NCBI GenBank assembly: GCA_002709045.1
Contig: PAPJ01000030.1
Coordinates: 1-63,156, forward strand
Direction: 5' to 3'
DNA from: Planctomycetaceae bacterium
GTDB lineage: Bacteria; Planctomycetota; Planctomycetia; Pirellulales; Pirellulaceae
Length of the DNA stretch: 63,156 bases
Below the pieces are notes generated by a model that did not search any database, was not told the origin of the DNA, and saw nothing but the letters and a program-made list of their open reading frames with translations. Positions 53,271 to 61,111 of this stretch are shown piece by piece. Position numbers and translations under genes: made by a program. Each line of letters starts with the position of its first letter. The first letter of the stretch is position 1.

Positions 53271-55613
53271 TCAATCAACCTTAATCTTAGAATAAGACCG
53301 CAATACCGGACGATTCTTCATGAGGTCATAACCAAGTGTATCCAGAAAACTATATACAAGCGAAACTTGTTTCCCTCCGAAGGAAGCGGCAAACGCCATC
53401 TTATCTTTTGCAATCCTTTCGACTTGTTTTAACTCTATCACCGCATTTTCAAAAGGAATACCCTTCTGCGAATCATTCGGCAAATCACTGAGGTAAATCA
53501 CCGTACCATCCGCTTTAACCAATCGGGCATCCGCCCAGTTCGCGTAGTCTTTCGACAGACCATTAACAGCTTCATCGACGACTAAAGTAAGTAACCGCGC
53601 CCCGGAAATATCAACCCGGATGGATCTCGCTGGATCCTTGCCTGTCATCGCAGTCACTTCAAACCCGTAAAGTGACTGCACCTGTCCAGCATTGTTTTCA
53701 CCAATGCTGGATTTAACAACATCACCGTGGACAACCTTACCATCAGCACAGACTTTGAATCGCACCGCACCTGCACCTTCAGCAGATGCATCAATACCAA
53801 TATCCGATCTAAATTCCTGAAAGCTTCCTCCCAGCCAATACGTAATTTCGCTGACCGAGTGTGTCCCCAGACCCTTCTTATATTTCTTTTCTCCGATAGT
53901 AAGCGGCGTCTGCTTTACTGACTGATTGATTTTCAATTCATCATAAGACTGATAAACATGTCTCAGAGCGGGCCGATCCTGAACGGTATGATGAAACTCA
54001 TGATTAAGCGCCTGGTTATAAACCAACTGGCGAGGACCATACCAAAGACTTTTCCGGGAAATATCATCATCTTCGCGAAGGCCTATAAAATCATTCATCG
54101 ATTCGGTTCTGACCGACATCTCAAATTGAATCTGGATGTCGTTGGTTGAGTGCCAGTCATACTCCAGCACGCACCAGCCATTGATTACAGCAGGCTCTTT
54201 TTCAACACCATCGACAACAAGTTTGACTACCCGACTCCATTGAGGAACACGCACCTTTAAAGGGGCTTTCAATTCCTGTGACGTTTTAACGGCCAGTTTG
54301 AGATTGCCATTAGCCAGATAATCCCCGTCTAAATCGATCGCAAGGACTTTATCCTGAATGGTCAGCGTCGTTGTCGATGGATAAAAGAAACTAATAAAGA
54401 CGGCCTCCTGATCTGTCGTCGCAATGTACTGAGGAATCTCCGCCAGAGTGCGCGTTCCATGCATTGCACAGCAAAACGGCCAGGGCGACCCTTCTCGCAC
54501 AAAATCGATTCCCCTGTCACCACAGAAACCACCGGAACGATCCTGATTGAATAACAGGTGATTACGGGCGGTGCGTTCCGCCATATCTAAAAAGCGACTC
54601 TCCTTGGTGACTCGCCAAAGATCGACATTCAGACCCCACCAGTCAAAGACACTACAGCCTTCGTCAAACCAGTAATTCAGGCTGTAACCTTCACGTTGGC
54701 CCAGATGTTCAACGATCCCACCACCAGGCCACATGACATGATCTTTAAAATACTTGTGCTGCTTTAATGCTTTTGCCAGCAGCGTCTGTCTAACGACTGC
54801 TTCTTTTTCAATATCCAGTTGGTCACAAATATTGACGATGCCCCGGATCGCTAAAAGATAGGAATGAGTATGCTGGCTGATTGGACTAACATCCGGAACC
54901 GACTGAGCAACTCGGACGCCAAATTCCAGATATTTACGTTCACCGGTAATGCGATAAAGCTCAACCATAGCTTCTGTGGCCACCCACCAGAACGAACTTG
55001 GCTGACCAAGTTGCCCCTCCGCAAAATAATTAGCCAGAAAATGATCTCCTAGTTTTCGAGCGGCTACCAGATATGATTTCTGCGCGGGCCTGTATCGGTG
55101 TGCCCAAATTAACCCTAGCAATCCTCGGGCGTTACCAAACCAATAACCATTGGAGTAAGCATGCCCTGTTCGTTCGGGTGCAATGGGCTTTCCATTTTTA
55201 AATGCCCCGTCGCGCCGTTGATTGGCCAGCAGTCCGAAGCCGACTTCATCGAATCTGTTGGAGGTCGGCTTACCTAATGCCAGAGAGGCTCGGGCATAGG
55301 CTTCTAACGTTCGTCCCGGCCAATCGGCTGCCCATAACCCGAACGAATGGTCATCGGTAAGCTCTGCCTCAAAGCCACTCCACAGCTGTTGACGTGTTGC
55401 CAAATCGAGATAGCCAACAGCCAATTCAATTCGCTCGGCCAGATCTCCACGAATCTCAACATCTTTTAAGTCTGTGGTCTCAATCCGTTGAGAAAGCACA
55501 ACCTCCGAATCAGCTGGAGCGTCCTCAGACTCATTGTCCCGGCCTGGCTCTTGCCCCCACAGATTTACAGAAACCATAACACACAAGGCGAATAGATAAA
55601 TTCTGATCAGCAT
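53271..55613 (-). CDS. GH127-like beta-L-arabinofuranosidase with NPCBM domain
   Basis: Exported glycoside hydrolase of about 780 residues. The open frame extends to 55988, but the ATG at 55613 has GGAG 8 nt upstream and a clear signal peptide (MLIRIYLFALCVMVSVNLWG), and the extension overlaps the divergent gene, so I reject it. The (alpha/alpha)6 barrel of DUF1680/GH127 is visible, and the residues match the characterised HypBA1 spacing: Glu302, Glu318, Cys320 (in DEGC) and Cys381-Cys382 (PFCCAMHG), the zinc-cysteine catalytic set. An NPCBM carbohydrate-binding domain (LTIGEKKYKKGLGTHSVSEITY, GGSFQEFRSDIGID) occupies about 560-700. It probably removes beta-L-arabinofuranose or a related sugar. 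Confidence 0.85.
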   Translation of the reverse strand: MLIRIYLFALCVMVSVNLWGQEPGRDNESEDAPADSEVVLSQRIETTDLKDVEIRGDLAERIELAVGYLDLATRQQLWSGFEAELTDDHSFGLWAADWPGRTLEAYARASLALGKPTSNRFDEVGFGLLANQRRDGAFKNGKPIAPERTGHAYSNGYWFGNARGLLGLIWAHRYRPAQKSYLVAARKLGDHFLANYFAEGQLGQPSSFWWVATEAMVELYRITGERKYLEFGVRVAQSVPDVSPISQHTHSYLLAIRGIVNICDQLDIEKEAVVRQTLLAKALKQHKYFKDHVMWPGGGIVEHLGQREGYSLNYWFDEGCSVFDWWGLNVDLWRVTKESRFLDMAERTARNHLLFNQDRSGGFCGDRGIDFVREGSPWPFCCAMHGTRTLAEIPQYIATTDQEAVFISFFYPSTTTLTIQDKVLAIDLDGDYLANGNLKLAVKTSQELKAPLKVRVPQWSRVVKLVVDGVEKEPAVINGWCVLEYDWHSTNDIQIQFEMSVRTESMNDFIGLREDDDISRKSLWYGPRQLVYNQALNHEFHHTVQDRPALRHVYQSYDELKINQSVKQTPLTIGEKKYKKGLGTHSVSEITYWLGGSFQEFRSDIGIDASAEGAGAVRFKVCADGKVVHGDVVKSSIGENNAGQVQSLYGFEVTAMTGKDPARSIRVDISGARLLTLVVDEAVNGLSKDYANWADARLVKADGTVIYLSDLPNDSQKGIPFENAVIELKQVERIAKDKMAFAASFGGKQVSLVYSFLDTLGYDLMKNRPVLRSYSKIKVD

Positions 55614-55701
55614 TAACAACTCTCCAAAGATTGGGATCCACTTAAGCGTTATAATATTTACAAGTTTAGCCTTACCAAGTTCATAAGCAAGAGATGTCCA
55701 A

Positions 55702-56946
55702 ATGCAATTTCTATTGACCGCAATCTTTTTAACTTTGGCAGTTCTAACTAACGTGCTTGAGGCGGAGAACTGGCCGCGATTTCGCGGACCTAACGCAGAT
55801 GGCCTACATATCTCGGCAAAACTACCCACTCGCTGGAGTGAAGATGAAAATGTCATCTGGAAAGCCGAAACCCCCGGTAAAGGACATTCATCACCAGTGA
55901 TTTGGGGTAACCAAATCTGGATGGGAACGGCTTTAAATAATGGGCATGACCTGCACGCCATCTGCTTCAATCGAGATGGCAAACTCATTCATAACGTCAA
56001 GCTATTCCATATTGAAAAACTGGAGGCCAGCAACACACTTAATTCCTTCGCTTCGCCAACGCCGGTCATTGAAGAAGGTACTGTGTATCTCTACTTTGGC
56101 ACTTACGGTGTGGCAGCCGTCGACACAAAGTCCGGTCAGATTAAATGGCGCCGACAAGATATAAAAATCAATCATCAGGAAGGTCCGGGGTCATCTCCTA
56201 TCCTTTATAAGGATCTATTGATTTTTCACTGTGATGGATACGACGTACAACACATAACAGCTTTGGATAAGAAATCGGGCCGCACTGTCTGGGAAACAAC
56301 ACGTTCACTTGATCTTGCGCGAGTGGAAAATCACGCTCGTAAAGCCTTTGTCACACCCGTGGTACGAAAAGTCAACGGTACTGATTTGCTAGTCAGCCCC
56401 GCGGCACAAGGTTGCTATGCATATGACCCAAACACCGGCGAAGAGATTTGGCGAATCGCCTGTGAAGGATTTTCTGCAGTACCGCAACCGGTCTTTTTTG
56501 GCAATCTGGCCTATATCATCCCGGACTTTGGACGTCCCGAAATCTGGGCCGTTGATATTTCCGGAAAAGGTATACTGACGGAAAAAGACGTTAAATGGAA
56601 ATACAATGCCGCCTGTCCTTCCACCCCGTCACTAATATTTAAAGATGGATTACTGTATTTCATAGCTGATAAGACCGGTGTCGCTTCCTGTATCACTGCC
56701 GATACTGGCGAATTAGTCTGGCGTGAACGAATTGGCGGATCTTTTAGCACCTCGCCTGTAGCTACCAGCGATCACATCTACTTTCTGGATCGCAACGGTA
56801 CTACCACCGTTGTTTCTTTAGGTCGTAAATTCAATGTTGTGAGTCGCAACACACTTACCGCCGGATGTATGGCCTCACCTGCTATTGCTGATAACAAGTT
56901 GTTTATTCGAACCGCCACACACTTGTATTGTCTGGGAACCAAATAG
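55702..56946 (+). CDS. Exported PQQ-like beta-propeller protein
   Basis: BamB/PQQ-type propeller of 414 residues with a signal peptide (LLTAIFLTLAVLTNVLEA). It starts NWPRFRGPNADGLHISAKLPTRWSEDENVIWK, the standard opening of planctomycete PQQ-like proteins, and contains repeated blade motifs such as AVDTKSGQIKWRRQ, ALDKKSGRTVWETT, YDPNTGEEIWRIA and TADTGELVWRERIGG. There is no PQQ ligand set or dehydrogenase domain that I can name, so it is probably a binding or scaffold protein. It is divergent from the GH127-like gene across 88 nt and is tail-to-tail with the next sulfatase. Role in the glycan cluster is inferred. Confidence 0.83.
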   Translation: MQFLLTAIFLTLAVLTNVLEAENWPRFRGPNADGLHISAKLPTRWSEDENVIWKAETPGKGHSSPVIWGNQIWMGTALNNGHDLHAICFNRDGKLIHNVKLFHIEKLEASNTLNSFASPTPVIEEGTVYLYFGTYGVAAVDTKSGQIKWRRQDIKINHQEGPGSSPILYKDLLIFHCDGYDVQHITALDKKSGRTVWETTRSLDLARVENHARKAFVTPVVRKVNGTDLLVSPAAQGCYAYDPNTGEEIWRIACEGFSAVPQPVFFGNLAYIIPDFGRPEIWAVDISGKGILTEKDVKWKYNAACPSTPSLIFKDGLLYFIADKTGVASCITADTGELVWRERIGGSFSTSPVATSDHIYFLDRNGTTTVVSLGRKFNVVSRNTLTAGCMASPAIADNKLFIRTATHLYCLGTK

Positions 56947-56958
56947 GAACTCCCTACA

Positions 56959-58524
56959 TTACCGAGCCTGGTATTCCGGATTGGGTGGCATCATATTAGC
57001 TCCTACCCGTTCACGCCAAGCGTGGAATTGCTGTCGGAGTTCCGCTACCTTTTCCGGATGCTTCAATGCCAGATCTTTTTGCTCACCAAGATCATTTTTC
57101 AGATTGAAAAGTTGGATGTTACCTTTTTCGTAGTACTCCAATAATTTCCAGTCACCAACGCGGATTGCACCACCGGGACTTTGCATTCCATGGTTGCTGT
57201 AATGTGGGAAATGCCAGAAAATACCTTCTCTTTCGAGCGACCTGCCTCCCTGAACTAAAGACGTGATACTCACTCCGTCGGCATGCTGACCGGGCATAGC
57301 GGCCAACCCTACCATCTCCAGAATCGTAGGATAGAAATCTGTACTTACAACCGGTACATCACAGACATAACCTTTCTTATGGTATCCCGGCCAGTGAACA
57401 ATCATTGGCTCGCGAATCCCACCTTCATAGAGAAATCCTTTTGCCCCTCGAAGCGGCAGATTGGAAGTGGAATAGGCGGTGTCCAAAGCATTAGGATTAA
57501 TAACTCGTTTTGGATTACCAAAATTACCAGCAGACATGCCTCCGTTATCTGAGAACAGAATAACGATCGTATTTTCAGAAATCCCGAGAGCTTTCAGCTT
57601 TTCTCGAATGCGGCCCAGGCTTTCATCAACAGTCTCCACCATCGCCGCAAACTGCACATTATCCTGAAACTGTTTAATCTTGACTGTACGGTGCGGCAAC
57701 ACACTAAAGGGGGCAAATTCCGCTGTCTCAATCAGTCCATCCAGCGAGACAGGAGCATCGGGGTTCCCTTCCAGAATAAAAGCAGGTCCCTTTGGCTTCT
57801 TCATACCGGCAAGTTTCTTTTGATATTTTTCCACCAGATCTTTACGTCCGTGAATTGGATCGTGCACGGCATAATGAGACATATAAAGAAAGAAGGGCTC
57901 ATCTTTACTAGATTCGATAAACTTTAATGCTTCATCAGTCAGACGATCCGTAAGATATTGGCCCGGTTCGTCTTCCAGACCTTCAAGTCCAAATGGAGCA
58001 TGATATCCGCGTCGGGGCCAACCTTTATTCCAACGGGGAATCTGCAAATCAAATCCCTGAGCTGTCGGACCGTTTGGTTCTTCACCCAAATGCCACTTGC
58101 CAATATGCGCAGTAGCGTAACCCACCGATTTCAATGCTTCGGCAATCGTGACTTCCGAAAGCGGGAGGAACTGATGAATCTCAGCATTAAGTAACTGTTG
58201 AAACGGGAAATCCCGCCGGCCTGATAACCAGTCAGTCATGTCTAAACGAGCAGGATATTTTCCCGTCATAATACTTGCTCTTGTCGGCGAACAAACATGG
58301 CAAGTCGCATAGGCCTGAGTAAATCTAACACTCTGTTTAGCGAAAACATCGATATTTGGAGTTTCATAAAAATCACTTCCATAACATCCCAAATCCTTCC
58401 AGCCTAAGTCATCCAATAAAAAGAAAACAACATTGGGCCGACGTTGTTCAGCCCGAAGGACTGATGAACAGATTGACAGAAGTGCTATCAGAAAAAGAAA
58501 GGAATAACGAACAATTGAAGGCAT
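56959..58524 (-). CDS. Exported sulfatase
   Basis: Type I sulfatase of 521 residues. Signal peptide MPSIVRYSFLFLIALLSICS. Metal site FFLLDDLGWKDLGCYGSDFYETPN; maturation signature HVCSPTRASIMTGKYPAR with Cys78; IGKWHLGEEP; FSDNGGMSAGN; the rest matches arylsulfatase-A-like enzymes acting on polysaccharides. It converges on the propeller gene with 12 nt between stops. The start Met is supported by the signal peptide, though no strong Shine-Dalgarno was seen. It lies close to the GH127-like gene and may act on the same glycan. Confidence 0.92.
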   Translation of the reverse strand: MPSIVRYSFLFLIALLSICSSVLRAEQRRPNVVFFLLDDLGWKDLGCYGSDFYETPNIDVFAKQSVRFTQAYATCHVCSPTRASIMTGKYPARLDMTDWLSGRRDFPFQQLLNAEIHQFLPLSEVTIAEALKSVGYATAHIGKWHLGEEPNGPTAQGFDLQIPRWNKGWPRRGYHAPFGLEGLEDEPGQYLTDRLTDEALKFIESSKDEPFFLYMSHYAVHDPIHGRKDLVEKYQKKLAGMKKPKGPAFILEGNPDAPVSLDGLIETAEFAPFSVLPHRTVKIKQFQDNVQFAAMVETVDESLGRIREKLKALGISENTIVILFSDNGGMSAGNFGNPKRVINPNALDTAYSTSNLPLRGAKGFLYEGGIREPMIVHWPGYHKKGYVCDVPVVSTDFYPTILEMVGLAAMPGQHADGVSITSLVQGGRSLEREGIFWHFPHYSNHGMQSPGGAIRVGDWKLLEYYEKGNIQLFNLKNDLGEQKDLALKHPEKVAELRQQFHAWRERVGANMMPPNPEYQAR

Positions 58525-58709
58525 TGGTATTCTCGCTGGCCGATGCTAATGAAATGAAAAACTAATTATAACGTTTTCAGTAATTCGAACATCCACCTGA
58601 GTAACTGCCAATTGGTCGCTGGAAAAAGCTATAATTAGTAGCATAATCGTTCATAAGAACTGTTTGCATACCAGCCCTGAGGGCATAATTATTTTTAAGT
58701 TGAGATCAG

Positions 58710-59459
58710 ATGATGACCAAATTCCTTTTATCACTAGCTACCGTTTTGTTGTTAGGAATCAGTGTGATAACCGAAAGTGCTAACGCTGAAGTTTTTGAAT
58801 TACGTGTATATACAACCAATGAGGGTAAGTTGGATGACCTACATACCCGATTCCGGGATCATACGCTTAAGCTGTTTGAAAAACACGGAATGACTAATAT
58901 GGCTTACTGGGTACCTGAAGGATCCAAAAATACATTAATCTACGTGCTTAGCCACAAGAATCGTGAAGCCGCTGCTAAATCATGGGATGCTTTTGTTAAT
59001 GATCCCGTCTGGCAGAAGGCGTTTAAAGCCTCACGTGTCGATGGCCCACTGTTATCCAAAGCACCCGAATCAACTTTTTTGGAAGCAACAGACTACACGC
59101 CAAAAAAGAAGTGGAAAAATAGTAAAGAAGGTGGATTCTTTGAACTGCGAATTTATCAGGCCGCCGAAGGCAAACTCGGAAAACTTGATGCTCGTTTTCG
59201 GGATCACACGATAAGCCTGTTCGAAAAGCATGGTATGAGAAACCTGGCCTACTGGCACGCGACTGACGAACCTCAATCTAAGGATCACCTGTATTACATC
59301 ATCTGGCACGAAAGTAAAGAGGCTGCTGCTGCCTCATGGAAAGGCTTTATTGCTGATCCGGATTGGAAAGCAGCCGCCGCAGCTTCAGGCGTAGGCCGAT
59401 TAGCTAAGCCACCAATCGCGATTTACATGCAGTCGACCGACTACTCAAAGATTAAATAG
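58710..59459 (+). CDS. Exported protein with two NIPSNAP domains
   Basis: NIPSNAP (ferredoxin-like dimeric alpha-beta barrel) protein, 249 residues, with signal peptide (LLSLATVLLLGISVITESANA). Two domains are near copies: FELRVYTTNEGKLDDLHTRF...DHTLKLFEKHGM and FELRIYQAAEGKLGKLDARF...DHTISLFEKHGM. Thus a tandem duplication of one unit. The second ATG (58713) could also start. Bacterial members are of unknown function. It is followed by a good terminator, and so probably forms a single-gene unit. Confidence 0.88.
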   Translation: MMTKFLLSLATVLLLGISVITESANAEVFELRVYTTNEGKLDDLHTRFRDHTLKLFEKHGMTNMAYWVPEGSKNTLIYVLSHKNREAAAKSWDAFVNDPVWQKAFKASRVDGPLLSKAPESTFLEATDYTPKKKWKNSKEGGFFELRIYQAAEGKLGKLDARFRDHTISLFEKHGMRNLAYWHATDEPQSKDHLYYIIWHESKEAAAASWKGFIADPDWKAAAAASGVGRLAKPPIAIYMQSTDYSKIK

Positions 59460-59488
59460 AACCGTTTGATTCGTATTACAGTTTAACG

Positions 59489-59524
59489 CTCGCCGACCGA
59501 TTTCTCGGGAGGCGAGTATTTTTT
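59489..59524 (+). terminator. Terminator of the NIPSNAP gene
   Basis: CTCGCC (59489-59494) pairs with GGCGAG (59511-59516), with an inner CCGA/TCGG stem adding strength, followed by TATTTTTT. It begins 30 nt after the stop codon. Confidence 0.85.
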
Positions 59525-59591
59525 ATAGAACACACTTCGAAGAAATCTATTTATCAGACAGCTATCTCAAAGCAACGGGGCTGTCATTACC

Positions 59592-60059
59592 TCAACCCGA
59601 AGGGTTTTCCTGTCTTTTCAGATCGAGGCGGCAGTCTGCCACCCAATCTTCACGAGTATATTCAATCACCGAAGTATCTGTCTCTCGAAGTTCAAGTCGG
59701 TTCAAACGAAATCCCAGCTCCGTAATTTCAGTAAATAGTTGGAAGGCAATATTTTCGACGGTCGAAGGAAACTCAAGAACCTTCATACGAAATTCTTCAC
59801 CATGCTTCTGCTGATGCTCCAACAATGTTTCATGCAGCGGATCTTCACGATTTACGATAAAACAGTGGTCGTAAAAATCTTTAATCAACGGTTCGATCTT
59901 GTCGTCAAAGTCACCAAATAAGGTCGATAAAGCGCCATCGCGCTCAACCTCAAAAAAACATATCAGGCCATAGCGATGACCATGTAGATTTCGGCATTTA
60001 TCCGACAACTGTTCATTTCGGTGAGCCGCGTAAAATTTATATTGTTTTTGGATAATCAT
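59592..60059 (-). CDS. QueD/6-pyruvoyl-tetrahydropterin synthase-like protein
   Basis: Small enzyme of 155 residues of the PTPS/QueD family, making 6-carboxytetrahydropterin for queuosine or a related pterin. Zinc-site histidines are in FYAAHRNEQ and CRNLHGHRYGL; the cysteine before LHGH is the family's catalytic one; FYDHCFIVN supplies the Asp-His pair; LELRETDTSVIEY carries the pterin-binding Glu. Length is at the upper end of the family. No queC, queE or queF lies nearby, so I cannot tell QueD from other pterin enzymes. It faces the NIPSNAP gene tail to tail. Confidence 0.85.
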   Translation of the reverse strand: MIIQKQYKFYAAHRNEQLSDKCRNLHGHRYGLICFFEVERDGALSTLFGDFDDKIEPLIKDFYDHCFIVNREDPLHETLLEHQQKHGEEFRMKVLEFPSTVENIAFQLFTEITELGFRLNRLELRETDTSVIEYTREDWVADCRLDLKRQENPSG

Positions 60060-60398
60060 ATTTTAAACCTTTAGATTACGACCATGTTATCGTAATTCCA
60101 TATCAATGGCTTGCCAATCGCCTTTTCTCCATAATTGATTCGGAGCATACATACTCGCTACGCTTATTACTATGGCAAGTTTGTTAAAGCACCACTCTCC
60201 GTCCACAGGTAATGAGCCAGCTATTTGAAGAATCTAAACAGTCTGCAGTTATCATTGATACACAAATAGAAGGGCGTTAATCTAATCACGCAGCCAGAGC
60301 CTCCAAACAACTAGCCTGGTTTGTTTCAATTGATGTAAGCTATCTTTCTCTACCCGGGAAAATCTCAATAACTAATTTCAGGAAGTTCTATAAATAAC
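60060..60398. other. Intergenic region between queD-like and DinB-like genes
   Basis: 339 bases between divergently transcribed genes. It must hold both promoters, but no clear boxes stand out. A 22-codon ORF (60212-60280) has only a weak ribosome site and I do not call it. No repeat or hairpin of note was found. Confidence 0.5.
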
Positions 60399-60950
60399 AT
60401 GTTTGATAAAGAACGAATACTTTTTCAATTAAGTCGGACTCGTGTACTCTCACTTCAAATGATTGATCGTATTGATCATGAAAAATGGTATGACATGCCG
60501 ATGGGAATTACCCATGTGGCCTGGAACGTTGGGCACATTGCAATTGCTGAATATTTCTTAGGACTGTTTCTGGTACGCGGTCCGCGAGATTCCGACGCCG
60601 CAATCATTCCGGAAACATACCGTGGACTATTCGGATATGGCTCCGAAGTTTCGGCTGACTCGACCATCTATCCAAGCCCTAATGAATTACGCACTGTACT
60701 TAATCAGGTGCATGATCAGGTGATGCTGGAAACCAGAGAAATGTCTGCGGACGTACTGACTGAATCTTGTGTTTTTGACGATCCTGAATTTGACCACCAC
60801 CCAATCTTCACGAGAAAGGGTGGAGCACTCGAGTGGCTTACGCACCACGAGCATATTCATATCGGTCAAATAGGTCTTTTGCGGCGAACCTTTGGTGAAA
60901 AACCAATCGAATATCTGGACGAGTCGCGTGCCGGCAAGAATTTTGTCTAG
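60399..60950 (+). CDS. DinB-like four-helix metal-binding protein
   Basis: DinB superfamily protein of 183 residues, four helices with a metal site. The His residues are in WNVGHIAIAEYF and in the C-terminal HHEHIHIGQIGLLRR, the pattern of the DinB_2 group. Such proteins are thiol-dependent transferases or hydrolases, or of unknown function, and are often damage-induced. No signal peptide, so cytoplasmic. The nearest feature downstream is a tRNA-Leu remnant and the GC-richer sialidase gene. Family call is good; substrate is unknown. Confidence 0.8.
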   Translation: MFDKERILFQLSRTRVLSLQMIDRIDHEKWYDMPMGITHVAWNVGHIAIAEYFLGLFLVRGPRDSDAAIIPETYRGLFGYGSEVSADSTIYPSPNELRTVLNQVHDQVMLETREMSADVLTESCVFDDPEFDHHPIFTRKGGALEWLTHHEHIHIGQIGLLRRTFGEKPIEYLDESRAGKNFV

Positions 60951-60984
60951 CTGGCATACGATTGAAACAGAGTTGGGATTCTAA

Positions 60985-61036
60985 GATCAGAGGAATTGAA
61001 CCTCCACAGCCCGCATAGCACTAGAACCTGAATCTA
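60985..61036 (-). pseudogene. Fragment of a tRNA-Leu 3' half, candidate att remnant
   Basis: 52 bases match the 3' half of the intact tRNA-Leu(CAG) at 63034-63085 at 45 of 52 positions by hand count, in the same orientation. The match begins in the anticodon stem and runs through the variable and T arms. The D arm and the 5' acceptor are absent, the 3' acceptor is not conserved, and the variable arm is disrupted. It cannot form a tRNA. A 3'-half copy starting at the anticodon arm is typical of an integration scar. Confidence 0.8.
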
Positions 61037-61069
61037 TTTCAAGGATTCCTAATGCCGAGGAAATACGGC

Positions 61070-61087
61070 AAAACGCGGTTTCCCGCG
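61070..61087 (-). terminator. Terminator of the sialidase-like gene
   Basis: 5-bp stem CGCGG / CCGCG with loop TTTC (61074-61087); four T follow on the minus strand. It lies 25 nt past the stop of the leftward gene. It is short, so moderate confidence. Confidence 0.6.
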
Positions 61088-61111
61088 ATGTTAGTCCGTG
61101 AGCCCACCGAT

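Noticed and set aside
55614..55988. N-terminal extension of the GH127-like frame up to 55988
   Set aside because: It overlaps the divergent propeller gene, has low-quality composition, and a good ribosome site plus signal peptide lie at 55613.
60212..60280. A 22-codon ORF in the queD-DinB spacer
   Set aside because: Too short and weakly supported; no homologue that I can recall.
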